Notes: generated by a model from the letters alone, not told the origin. DNA of 12,674 bases from an uncultured Aquimarina sp. (GCA_937958735.1 CALGNG010000023.1:1-12674); one strand, 5' to 3'. Shown: positions 1 through 7,437, counted from the stretch's first letter. Program-made: numbers and translations.

Positions 1-228
1 ATTTATCCTAACCCTGTTAGACAAGGCCAGTTAGTAACATTACAATTAGATAAACCTTTGGATGTAAAAGAAATTAAAATTTCAAATATTCGGGGCCAAC
101 AAGTATATTCTAATAAAAATATATCTAAAGAGCTTAAAATAGCCATGCCTTACTCTTCTGGTATTTATATACTACAAGTAATAGCAAATAATAATAGACT
201 TATTGCCAAAAAAATTAGCGTGAGGTAA
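1..228 (+). CDS. C-terminal end of a secreted protein with a T9SS type A sorting domain (5' truncated)
   Basis: Frame 1 is open from the first base of the window to a TAA at 226-228, giving 75 residues with no start codon, so this is the 3' end of a larger gene. The fragment starts IYPNPV and continues with a strand-rich pattern: a hydrophobic block, then ISNIRGQQVYS, then SSGIYILQV, and a lysine-containing end (AKKISVR). This is the familiar layout of the Por/type IX secretion C-terminal sorting domain (YPNP, a N..G..V turn, then a G.Y.L strand). In that family the domain directs cargo through the type IX outer-membrane translocon and is then removed, with many cargos anchored to the cell surface. 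The catalytic or binding part lies upstream of the window, so the cargo's function cannot be stated. Confidence 0.85.
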   Translation: MYPNPVRQGQLVTLQLDKPLDVKEIKISNIRGQQVYSNKNISKELKIAMPYSSGIYILQVIANNNRLIAKKISVR

Positions 229-252
229 TACCGTAACCATTTATTTAACAAT

Positions 253-290
253 AAAAAAGTTCGTAATTAATATTAATTACGAACTTTTTT
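253..290. terminator. Perfectly palindromic bidirectional Rho-independent terminator
   Basis: Positions 253-271 and 272-290 are exact reverse complements: six A, then GTTCGTAATTAAT, its complement, then six T. Read in either direction it gives a hairpin flanked by an A-run and ending in a U-run. It lies between two converging genes, the T9SS cargo tail ending at 228 and the minus-strand gene ending at 310, so it probably stops transcription from both sides. Confidence 0.85.
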
Positions 291-309
291 ATTGAATTTT
301 TAATACTTA

Positions 310-717
310 TTAGAAAGCAAATAATGTATCTAATATTTCTTTTACTTGTGCACCATGCTCTGCTTTTAAACTAGCTTCCATGTCTACCAAAAGAGTATTA
401 AATTTCTTAATTACTTTTTCTGTACTCACTTTATCAAGAGGTATTTTTTTTCCGTCTGGTTTTACTAACTTAAATAAATACTGCGTATTTACGTCAGATC
501 TTTTATCTGCGGTTCTTTCTAAAATAAAAGTTTTATCTCCTTTAACAAAGCCTATTCCTTTTTCTTCATCTGCAATTACTTTATCTGTCTGGTCTGATAC
601 GCGCTCTGCTAAAATAAACATATCGTCATATTCCTTAGATAGTAACTTGGTATCTAACTGTGCAAAAATAGCTTGGGAACTTAATAATAATAATGCGGCA
701 ATAATTAATTTTTTCAT
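310..717 (-). CDS. Small secreted protein of unknown function
   Basis: A 135-residue protein that I do not recognise. It begins with a textbook signal peptide (MKKLIIAALLLLSSQAIFAQ): two lysines, a leucine/alanine core and a likely cleavage after AIFA or FAQ around residues 19-20. No lipobox cysteine is present, so the mature protein of about 115 residues is probably periplasmic or secreted. The mature part is lysine- and aspartate-rich, with a strand-like centre (residues about 55-95) and a helical C-terminus (VKEILDTLFAF). No catalytic motif is visible and there is no T9SS sorting domain. It converges on the T9SS cargo gene across a shared terminator and has a possible promoter just upstream. 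Coding status is well supported by the signal peptide. A plus-strand frame over the same bases is its shadow. Confidence 0.8.
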   Translation of the reverse strand: MKKLIIAALLLLSSQAIFAQLDTKLLSKEYDDMFILAERVSDQTDKVIADEEKGIGFVKGDKTFILERTADKRSDVNTQYLFKLVKPDGKKIPLDKVSTEKVIKKFNTLLVDMEASLKAEHGAQVKEILDTLFAF

Positions 718-755
718 AATGTAGGTTTTTAAGATTTAGATTTTTCTGTGTAATT

Positions 756-783
756 CAAATATTGTGCCTTAATTGGGCAACAA
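756..783 (-). promoter_or_regulatory. Candidate promoter for the small secreted protein gene
   Basis: On the minus strand there is a TTG (781-783), 17 bases, then AATATTTG (756-763), one base off the Bacteroidota -7 consensus TAnnTTTG. The -7 element ends 38 bp before the start codon. Match and spacing are plausible but not strong in DNA this AT-rich. Confidence 0.4.
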
Positions 784-857
784 AATAGTGAATTTATTTT
801 TATTACTTAAAAATCGATCTTAATTATATAAGAATTCTAAAAATATAACTATGGCAT

Positions 858-865
858 TAATTTTG
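858..865 (+). promoter_or_regulatory. Possible -7 element for the DUF3078 gene
   Basis: TAATTTTG fits the TAnnTTTG consensus exactly and ends 37 bp before the start at 903. No TTG is found at the expected upstream distance, so support is weak. Confidence 0.3.
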
Positions 866-902
866 GAGAGGTTATCTCTTTTAACTTTTCATAATTTAAT
901 AC

Positions 903-1787
903 ATGTTCCCAAACAGCTATTCCGTTTTTGTATTATTCTTTACATTTTGCTCTACAATATTAGCTCAAACTAACGATACCAATCGTCCACAAGCCGTTAA
1001 TAAATCCCCATGGAATTCTAATTTTAAAACTGCTCTACAAATAAACCAAATTGCCTTTAATAATGATTGGCAGGGCGGAGGAGTTTCTAACTTAGCTGTA
1101 AATAATAAAATAGACTATAAAGTAAATTACAAAAAAGGAACTTGGGCTTTAGATAATAATATAAAATTGGCTTACGGGATTACAAAAATTGATGATGAAG
1201 AAAAAATCCGAAAAACAGAAGATAATCTGTCCTTTAACACCACTCTTTTTAAAAATATAAAGAATAGCTTATGGAGTTATTCTACTTTTTTTAACTTTAA
1301 ATCTCAATTTACTAAAGGTTATAATTATAAAAAAGACGGTAATAGAACTTTAATTAGTAATAGTTTTAGTCCTGCCGTTTATCAATTTGGTCCTGGCCTA
1401 TTGTATAAAAAGGATAAAAATTTAAAAATTAACGTTGCCCCTTCTACCATTAAAGCCATTACTGTAGATGATTTTTTTACCGATAAAGAAGATGCCTTTG
1501 GTGTAGATCAAGGAGATACTAAAAATATCGAGTTTGGGGCTTCTATAATTGCCAACTATAAATTTGATTTTGTTAAAAATGTAACCATAGAAAACCTGGT
1601 TAATGTATATGCTAATTATCTAGGAGCTATAGGTAATATAGATATTAACTACACTCTAAGTATGAATTCTAAAATTAATAAGCATATGAGTGCTAATTTT
1701 AGTTTGCAAACCATTTATGACGAAGATACTGTGAGTGCTTTACAAGTAAAAGAACTTATTTCTATAGGAATAAATTACGAAATCTAA
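903..1787 (+). CDS. DUF3078 family protein, probable outer-membrane beta-barrel
   Basis: A 294-residue protein with a signal peptide ending in ILAQ near residue 22. Directly after it comes the DUF3078 signature: PWNSN near 37, then AFNNDWQGGG at 51-60, followed by alternating polar and hydrophobic strands with many Asn, Lys, Tyr and Phe (for example LDNNIKLAYGITKI and YSTFFNFKSQFTKGY). The alternating pattern through to the last residues (SIGINYEI) suggests an outer-membrane beta-barrel, in line with how the family is usually described, but no biochemical function is established. Full length for the family, with no truncation. It stands alone on its strand and converges on the beta-propeller lipoprotein gene. 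The start is chosen because it gives an intact signal peptide. Confidence 0.85.
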   Translation: MFPNSYSVFVLFFTFCSTILAQTNDTNRPQAVNKSPWNSNFKTALQINQIAFNNDWQGGGVSNLAVNNKIDYKVNYKKGTWALDNNIKLAYGITKIDDEEKIRKTEDNLSFNTTLFKNIKNSLWSYSTFFNFKSQFTKGYNYKKDGNRTLISNSFSPAVYQFGPGLLYKKDKNLKINVAPSTIKAITVDDFFTDKEDAFGVDQGDTKNIEFGASIIANYKFDFVKNVTIENLVNVYANYLGAIGNIDINYTLSMNSKINKHMSANFSLQTIYDEDTVSALQVKELISIGINYEI

Positions 1788-1803
1788 AATTCTACTATAA
1801 ATT

Positions 1804-1850
1804 ACAAAGGCATTAAACACTTCAATAAAAGAAATTTTTAATGCCTTTGT
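1804..1850. terminator. 14-bp inverted repeat, possible weak terminator
   Basis: ACAAAGGCATTAAA (1804-1817) is repeated as its exact reverse complement at 1837-1850, with a 19-base loop. It lies 16 bp after the DUF3078 stop and between converging genes, the usual place for a terminator. Neither side has a proper T-run after the stem, so it may act weakly, protect the mRNA 3' end, or be a protein-binding site. Confidence 0.5.
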
Positions 1851-1966
1851 AGAAAATCATCTACTAATTTTTATGGGACTATACACTTTTTGTCTATTAT
1901 CTTAATAAGATGCCTATGTGCATTAGTATAACTAAATTTTAAAGTCCTATTGTCTTAAAGAATCCT

Positions 1967-3433
1967 TTATCTTTCGAAGAGGATTAAACCTTCGCTACGG
2001 TCTGCAATAACAATATATTGATTAGTTACAGCAATTCCTCTAGGCTGTACTAGATTATCTATATCTATATTAGATATATTATTATTTACAGGATTTATTC
2101 TTCTTACTGTATCACTGTCTAAACCTATAACAAAAAGAGAGGTTCCATCTGTTGTAATATTAACTGGTGTAAAACCTAAATCTATACTAGGAAGTATGTT
2201 ACGATTATTCGTATTAATAACCTCTACACTATTGCTCGCAAAATGCGCAATGTATAATCTATTATTTAAAAATTCACTTTCTACAGGAAAATTTGCTGGC
2301 GTAAATAAATTAAACCCCCCAGTTAATGGTCCTGGACTTAAGGTAGCCACTTCTGGTGTAACAGTTACTGTACCATTGGTATTAAAATCTACTATTTGGA
2401 TTCCCCAATTTCTTACTCCTCCTAAATCCTGCGAATAAAATGCTCTAGCTCCGTTAGTTGTTGAAATTACATTTACATCGGGACTACCTGTTCTTTGATC
2501 TACTATACCAATACCATTGGTCGCTGTTCTTATACTATTAGGAGTATAGGTAAAAATTCTAGTGTTTGCAGTTCCTCCAGAGGTAACTACAATACCATTA
2601 GCAGCAGAAATACCAGAAAACAAACCAAAATTTGTGGTAGTAGTTGCTGCTACTCTAGGTTGTAATGGATTAGATGTGTTTAAAGAACTAATACTATTTC
2701 TAGATTGGATAAAAATAGTTCCTGTACTGCGATCTACCGTAATATCGTCTGCAGGAATACCAATTAGACGGCGCTCTCTAGAATCTAAAGCAATAACTTC
2801 TATTTCTCCTCCACAAGCTGCATACGCATGTCCGTCTAAAATAATAACATTACTACAGCCGTTTGAAGCTAAACTGACTGCATTGGTACTTGTATTACTA
2901 ATTTCTGTAGTAATCCTATCCATTAAATAAAGTACTTGGTTATTTCTATTGGATAATTGTGTTATAATTAGCTGTTGGTTTCTATTAACTCTAATAGTTA
3001 CTCTAGGTGTGGTAGTACTTAAATTTCCTAAATCTATATTAAAAATACCTCTTATAGGATTACCGTTTCTAACACGATTAGATACTGTAAAAGTATTGGT
3101 AAGATTAGCTCCGTTAAATAGAGAAATACTATTGTTATTAAAACTTATAGAAGAGAAGTCTTGGGCATTATTAACTGTTGCAGGGAAAAAAATATCGTCA
3201 AAATCTATTTGGTCTATAGGCTGCTGGGTACCTCTATTTACACTAAGAGTACTAACTTGCCAAGAAGAGCCATCTAATTGGCTAAGATCCATTAAACGAC
3301 CAGTATTTAGATTTTTAGCAGATGTTTTAGTTTCATCTAATTCTAAAAAATTTTCAGATGTTAACGATTCACTTTCGCAAGACACTATAAAAAGACTTGC
3401 AGTAGTTAATAATAAGGTTTTAAATAAGCCCAT
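1967..3433 (-). CDS. Beta-propeller lipoprotein of unknown function
   Basis: A 488-residue lipoprotein. The signal peptide ends in the lipobox IVSC with the modified cysteine at residue 19, so LspA would cleave before it. The following residues, ESES, are acidic; in Flavobacteria acidic residues just after the cysteine can mark lipoproteins for the cell surface, so a surface location is possible (inference). Residues about 45-180 form a separate strand-rich domain, possibly lipocalin-like in size and in the early SSWQV motif, but I cannot assign a family. From about 190 to the end there are repeated blade-like units. The clearest, at 391-430 and 432-471, have the pattern LYIAHF..N.VEVINT and LFVIGL..DTVRRINP followed by ..P..I..T, as in YVTN/NHL-type propellers. 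No enzyme motif is seen. Such propellers usually bind proteins or glycans. Full length, with a good start. Confidence 0.8.
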   Translation of the reverse strand: MGLFKTLLLTTASLFIVSCESESLTSENFLELDETKTSAKNLNTGRLMDLSQLDGSSWQVSTLSVNRGTQQPIDQIDFDDIFFPATVNNAQDFSSISFNNNSISLFNGANLTNTFTVSNRVRNGNPIRGIFNIDLGNLSTTTPRVTIRVNRNQQLIITQLSNRNNQVLYLMDRITTEISNTSTNAVSLASNGCSNVIILDGHAYAACGGEIEVIALDSRERRLIGIPADDITVDRSTGTIFIQSRNSISSLNTSNPLQPRVAATTTTNFGLFSGISAANGIVVTSGGTANTRIFTYTPNSIRTATNGIGIVDQRTGSPDVNVISTTNGARAFYSQDLGGVRNWGIQIVDFNTNGTVTVTPEVATLSPGPLTGGFNLFTPANFPVESEFLNNRLYIAHFASNSVEVINTNNRNILPSIDLGFTPVNITTDGTSLFVIGLDSDTVRRINPVNNNISNIDIDNLVQPRGIAVTNQYIVIADRSEGLILFER

Positions 3434-3566
3434 TTGTAATATTAATTTTTAGTTGTTACTAAAAGCAGTCGACAATAAAAAGTAATAATTACAAAAAATT
3501 AAGCTGTTCTGTTTTGTATAAAATAGACTTTTTTAAGCTTATCTGCAAAGAAAGGGAAAAAGCTTG

Positions 3567-4343
3567 TTATTGTTCTTTTATAAATTTTATGGCAGTATCA
3601 TTAAATATATTTGGACTTTCTATATTAACTACATGTCCACACTTGGGAACAATTAATAATTTTGTTTTTTGATGAATTTTTACCATTTTTTCTATAACAG
3701 GAAGAAATAAATAGTCTTGTTCTCCCATAATATACAGCGTGGGTATTTTTATGTCTTTGGCTCTAAAAAAACGTAATAAGGGATTAATTTCTGCCGTAAG
3801 GCGAAACCATTTTATAAACTCTTTTTGATATAATTTTTTGGCTTCTCTAGCAAATAACATACGAGAATGTTTGTGATTTTTCCTAGGCATTATAATAAAA
3901 GCAAATAATTTATATAAAAACATATAGGGCATTAGGCTTTTAAACCAAGATCCCAGCTTCATTAATACCTGTGATCTAAAATTCATTTTCATAATTGCCC
4001 CACCCATAATCATACTTGCAACTTTAGTAGGGTGTTTTTCGGCTAAATTGCGTATTAAAATAGTTCCTAAAGAAATTCCTATAAAATGAGATTTCTTTAT
4101 TTTTAAATGTTCTAAAACCTCTATAATATCTTGAGTAACACTATCAAAAGTGTACTTTTTAGGATTGTCTAACATATTGGTTTTACTATTTCCATGTCCA
4201 CGTAAATCCAATACCAGTACATTAAAATGTGTAGAAAAAGAGCGTAATTGTTTAAACCAGATAGTAGAACTTCCTCCCGCGCCGTGCACAAAAGTTACCC
4301 AATAAGTACTAGTAGGGTGTAAATATGTAGTGTGATGTAACAA
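3567..4343 (-). CDS. Alpha/beta-fold hydrolase
   Basis: A 258-residue single-domain hydrolase with every core element in order. HGAG at 20-23 forms the oxyanion hole. DLRGHGNS near 46-53 is the second conserved loop. GISLG at 89-93 is the nucleophile elbow with Ser91. MGEQD at 206-210 supplies the acid Asp210, and CGHVVN at 235-240 supplies the base His237. A helical cap with many Lys, Arg and Phe sits at about 120-195. There is no signal peptide, so it is cytoplasmic. The family includes esterases, lipases and C-C hydrolases, and the substrate cannot be read from sequence. It is 133 bp downstream of no co-directed gene start other than the lipoprotein, which lies further along the same strand, so the two could be cotranscribed, though the gap argues for separate units. 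It is divergent from recJ. Confidence 0.85.
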   Translation of the reverse strand: MLHHTTYLHPTSTYWVTFVHGAGGSSTIWFKQLRSFSTHFNVLVLDLRGHGNSKTNMLDNPKKYTFDSVTQDIIEVLEHLKIKKSHFIGISLGTILIRNLAEKHPTKVASMIMGGAIMKMNFRSQVLMKLGSWFKSLMPYMFLYKLFAFIIMPRKNHKHSRMLFAREAKKLYQKEFIKWFRLTAEINPLLRFFRAKDIKIPTLYIMGEQDYLFLPVIEKMVKIHQKTKLLIVPKCGHVVNIESPNIFNDTAIKFIKEQ

Positions 4344-4383
4344 AGTAGCTATTTTTACAGAGATAATTTACTATTTATAAGGT

Positions 4384-4391
4384 CAAAGGTA
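4384..4391 (-). promoter_or_regulatory. Candidate -7 element for the alpha/beta hydrolase gene
   Basis: On the minus strand TACCTTTG matches TAnnTTTG exactly, 40 bp before the hydrolase start codon. No clear TTG is seen at the -33 distance. It almost abuts the plus-strand element at 4394. Confidence 0.4.
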
Positions 4392-4393
4392 TT

Positions 4394-4401
4394 TAAATTT
4401 G
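4394..4401 (+). promoter_or_regulatory. Candidate -7 element for recJ
   Basis: TAAATTTG matches TAnnTTTG exactly and lies 56 bp before the recJ start. No convincing -33 TTG is found. It lies 2 bp from the oppositely oriented element that would serve the hydrolase gene. Confidence 0.4.
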
Positions 4402-4457
4402 CCTTAACCTTAGATAAACCTTGTTTATCAACGACTAATTTAACATATCCCTATTCT

Positions 4458-6155
4458 ATGCGTTGGACATTAAAGCCCAAACCTCAAGACCACAAAGTAA
4501 TTCATTTACAAGAAACATTGGGTGTAAGTATTACTATTTCTAAATTACTAGTACAACGCGGTATCGAAACCTTTGAACAGGCTAAAACTTTTTTTAGACC
4601 TACTTTAAATCAATTGCATAATCCTTTTCTAATGCAAGATATGTCTATAGCCGTAGAAAGAATTTTAAAGGCTGTAAAAAATAAAGAGCGCATTATGGTC
4701 TATGGGGATTATGATGTGGATGGTACAACTAGTGTGGCTTTAATGAGTACTTATTTACAAAGCCTTTCGCCAGATATTACAGCTTATATTCCAGATAGGT
4801 ATGCAGAGGGTTATGGTATTTCTTATCAAGGTATAGATTATGCTCATGATAATGAAATTAGCCTAATTGTAGCGCTAGATTGTGGTATTAAAGCTATAGA
4901 TAAAATAGCTTATGCAAAAAAAAAGGGTATAGATTTTATTATTTGTGACCACCACAGACCTGGTAAAGAAATTCCAGATGCCGTGGCTGTACTAGATCCT
5001 AAAAGAGAGGATTGTAATTATCCCTATAAAGAGTTATGTGGTTGTGGAGTGGGGTTTAAACTAATAAGTGCTTTACAAAAAACCTTAGAAAACCCTTTTG
5101 AAGAATTAATCCCTTATTTAGATTTAGTAGCTACCGCTATTGGTGCGGATATTGTTCCCATGACTGGAGAAAATAGGGTCTTGGCTTTTTACGGATTACA
5201 GGTAATTAACTCCAATCCAAGACCTGGTTTTAAGGCATTAATGCTACAAAGTAAAAAACAAGAACTAAGTATTACCGATGTAGTGTTTACTATTGCCCCT
5301 AGGATTAATGCCGCAGGAAGAATGAAACATGGTTTGCATGCCGTAGAATTACTAGTAGAAAAAGATTTTGAAAAAGCTAAAGGTTTTGCAATGGCTATAG
5401 AAGCTTACAATTATAGTAGGAGGGAGGCCGATAAAGAAATTACCATTGAAGCACTGGATCAAATCAAAGAAAATAAAGAGACTAATTGTAAAACCACAGT
5501 AGTTTATGAACCCCACTGGCATAAAGGAGTTATTGGAATTGTAGCCTCTAGACTTACCGAAACTTATTACCGCCCAACATTGGTTTTTACAAAAAGTGGA
5601 GAAAAATTAGCCGCTTCTGCCCGATCTGTAATAGGTTTTGATGTATACAATGCTTTAGAAGCTAGTGCAGAATATATAGAGCAATTTGGTGGCCATATGT
5701 ATGCCGCAGGTTTAACATTAACCGAAGAGAATTATCCTAAATTTAAACAAAAATTTGAAGAGGTGGTTACTGCCCAAATAGACGAAAAGTTACTAACTCC
5801 AGAAATACAAATAGATATGGAACTTAACTTTTCTGAAATAGATGCCAAGTTCTATCGTATATTAAAACAATTTGCACCTTTTGGTCCTGGCAATTTAGCT
5901 CCTGTATTTTTAACTAAAAAAATTATAGATACGGGATATGCTAAAACAGTAGGTGTAGACGATAAACATTTAAAATGTACCCTACAAAACGGGTCTAAAA
6001 ATCCTAGATTTGGAGCTATTGGTTTTGGAGTAGGAAATAAATTAGAACTTTTAAAAAATAAAACCCCAATATCTTTAGTTTATAATTTAGATGAAAATGA
6101 ATGGAATGGAAACTGTACTTTGCAACTTGTAATTAAAGATATTAAACCCGAATAG
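4458..6155 (+). CDS. recJ: Single-stranded-DNA-specific exonuclease RecJ
   Basis: A 565-residue protein, the normal size for RecJ, a 5'-3' single-strand DNA exonuclease used in recombinational repair (RecF pathway), mismatch repair and base excision repair. The DHH-family motifs are all present: YGDYDVDGT at 82-90 (motif I, metal-binding aspartates), the ALDCG block with Asp141 (motif II), and DHH at 164-166 (motif III). The DHHA1 domain follows, with WHKGVIGIVASRL at 354-366 and the nucleotide/DNA-binding glycine turn GGH at 411-413. The C-terminal part (about 450-565, with FAPFGPGN near 472-479) is the RecJ OB domain. No key residue is missing. It is followed 42 bp later by lspA on the same strand, so a two-gene unit is possible, although lspA also has its own candidate -7 element. 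Confidence 0.97.
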   Translation: MRWTLKPKPQDHKVIHLQETLGVSITISKLLVQRGIETFEQAKTFFRPTLNQLHNPFLMQDMSIAVERILKAVKNKERIMVYGDYDVDGTTSVALMSTYLQSLSPDITAYIPDRYAEGYGISYQGIDYAHDNEISLIVALDCGIKAIDKIAYAKKKGIDFIICDHHRPGKEIPDAVAVLDPKREDCNYPYKELCGCGVGFKLISALQKTLENPFEELIPYLDLVATAIGADIVPMTGENRVLAFYGLQVINSNPRPGFKALMLQSKKQELSITDVVFTIAPRINAAGRMKHGLHAVELLVEKDFEKAKGFAMAIEAYNYSRREADKEITIEALDQIKENKETNCKTTVVYEPHWHKGVIGIVASRLTETYYRPTLVFTKSGEKLAASARSVIGFDVYNALEASAEYIEQFGGHMYAAGLTLTEENYPKFKQKFEEVVTAQIDEKLLTPEIQIDMELNFSEIDAKFYRILKQFAPFGPGNLAPVFLTKKIIDTGYAKTVGVDDKHLKCTLQNGSKNPRFGAIGFGVGNKLELLKNKTPISLVYNLDENEWNGNCTLQLVIKDIKPE

Positions 6156-6171
6156 TCCCCACTAACTTTTA

Positions 6172-6179
6172 TATATTTG
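6172..6179 (+). promoter_or_regulatory. Possible -7 element for lspA
   Basis: TATATTTG, an exact TAnnTTTG, lies in the recJ-lspA gap, 18 bp before the lspA start. No TTG is present at the right distance. It may allow lspA expression independent of recJ. Confidence 0.3.
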
Positions 6180-6197
6180 AAAATAATTTTTTAACTA

Positions 6198-6803
6198 ATG
6201 ACTTTAAAAAAAGCCTCTCTGCTTATACTATTAGTACTTATCGTAGACCAATGGTCTAAAATATATATTAAAACGCATTTCGAATTAGGAGAATCTACCG
6301 AAATACTTAGTTGGTTTAAAATACATTTTGTAGAAAATAACGGTATGGCTTGGGGTATGGAAATCCCTGGATCTTATGGGAAATTATTTCTAAGCCTTTT
6401 TCGATTTGGAGCTATTAGTGCTATTGGATATTGGCTATGGGATAGCGTTCGTAAAAAAGCTTCTAATATACTTATTACCTGTATTGCCTTAATTTTTGCA
6501 GGTGCTTTGGGCAACCAATTAGATTCTACTTTTTATGGTTTATTTTTTAACCATAGTAACAACCAAGTGGCTAGTTTTATGGCAGAAAATGGAGGATATG
6601 CCCCTATATTTTATGGAAAAGTAGTAGATATGTTTTACTTCCCACTATACCAAGGTGTTTTACCTAATTGGGTGCCTTTAAGAGGAGGTACTTATTTTAC
6701 TTTTTTTGATCCTGTATTTAATGTAGCAGATTCTGCTATTAGTATAGCTGTAATGCTTCTAATTGTTTTTAATAAAACTGTTTTTCCTAAAGAAAATTCT
6801 TAA
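6198..6803 (+). CDS. lspA: Lipoprotein signal peptidase (signal peptidase II)
   Basis: A 201-residue inner-membrane aspartyl protease that cuts the signal peptide of prolipoproteins before the lipid-modified cysteine. Four membrane segments can be placed at about 5-22, 62-81, 88-106 and 175-195. Conserved blocks are VDQWSK at 16-21, the ENNGMAWG block at 46-53, GNQLDS at 105-110, VVDMF at 142-146 and FNVADSAIS at 174-182. By family alignment the catalytic pair is Asp144 and Asp178. Two features differ from the E. coli or Pseudomonas enzyme: the usual Arg of GNxxDR is Ser110, and about 25 extra residues lie between that block and the VVD block, which makes the protein longer than the usual 160-170. 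I believe both are common in Bacteroidota but cannot check here. It ends 3 bp from the converging yrbL-like gene. Confidence 0.95.
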   Translation: MTLKKASLLILLVLIVDQWSKIYIKTHFELGESTEILSWFKIHFVENNGMAWGMEIPGSYGKLFLSLFRFGAISAIGYWLWDSVRKKASNILITCIALIFAGALGNQLDSTFYGLFFNHSNNQVASFMAENGGYAPIFYGKVVDMFYFPLYQGVLPNWVPLRGGTYFTFFDPVFNVADSAISIAVMLLIVFNKTVFPKENS

Positions 6804-6806
6804 CTA

Positions 6807-7403
6807 TTATTTATCAAAAAAGATCCTAAGTTCGTCTAAAGAATTTAATTTTTTTTTACGATAAATTTTATTAATTTTCATTTTACGATAAATACCAATG
6901 TACTCCACAAAAGGTATAATATCTCTATGTCCTACACCATCTACAATAACTAATTCTATACAGCCGTTTTTTAAAACTTTACAACAAATATTCTTCCCCG
7001 TTAAATCTTTTACAATTACTTTATGTTTAATTAATTGCTTTTTTAATTTTTGTAAATGATCTAAAAATAATTCATCTGAAAAAGGAGATTCATTCATTAC
7101 TAAATAATCGTAAAGAGTTAAAGAAACATTATTAGTGGTTTCATCTCTTATTAAATCATAAATAAAACCAACACCTAAGTTAGTGTCTTCTTTTCCATGA
7201 AATTTAGCCAAAAAAGGATATTCAAAATATTTACTTCTCTTATTTTGAATTTTTTCATAGTATTTTACTTCCTTATTAACACGATCGTTCTTATGATTAT
7301 CGTCTATTTTAATTTTAACACATAAATTACTATTATCGGGATGTATAAAACACTTTTGAAAATCTCCTTTCCCTATATAAAATTTTTCTTTTAGATCTAA
7401 CAT
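6807..7403 (-). CDS. YrbL family protein (PhoP regulatory network protein YrbL-like), kinase-fold
   Basis: A 198-residue cytoplasmic protein that resembles E. coli YrbL along its length: an early IGKGDFQKCFIHPD block (10-23), CVKIKID (28-34), a KEVKYYEKI helix (44-52), FHGKEDTNLGVGFIYDLI (68-85) and LTLYDYL (96-101). In E. coli the gene belongs to the PhoP/PhoQ regulon, but the protein's activity is not well defined. The order of motifs is that of a small protein-kinase fold: a glycine-containing loop at 10-13, Lys30 in the VK position, Glu45 in a helix, DLTGKN at 133-138 like a catalytic loop, and VDG at 154-156 like DFG. A phosphotransferase role is therefore likely by inference, with unknown substrate. 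It lies 34 bp after rpiB on the same strand, probably cotranscribed, and converges on lspA with no terminator between them. Confidence 0.8.
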   Translation of the reverse strand: MLDLKEKFYIGKGDFQKCFIHPDNSNLCVKIKIDDNHKNDRVNKEVKYYEKIQNKRSKYFEYPFLAKFHGKEDTNLGVGFIYDLIRDETTNNVSLTLYDYLVMNESPFSDELFLDHLQKLKKQLIKHKVIVKDLTGKNICCKVLKNGCIELVIVDGVGHRDIIPFVEYIGIYRKMKINKIYRKKKLNSLDELRIFFDK

Positions 7404-7437
7404 TTTTTGCTTAACTATTTAATCCGATCTTAATTTT

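Noticed and set aside
380..724. Open plus-strand frame of 114 codons
   Set aside because: It is antisense to the signal-peptide-bearing minus-strand gene and has no protein-like features; a shadow.
2196..3452. Three open plus-strand frames antisense to the lipoprotein gene
   Set aside because: They mirror the low-complexity Asn/Thr-rich lipoprotein coding sequence; the minus frame has a lipobox and propeller repeats.
3535..3565. Two AAGCTT sites that could pair as a hairpin after the hydrolase gene
   Set aside because: Only a 6-bp self-complementary site repeated with no T-run after it; a terminator is not supported.
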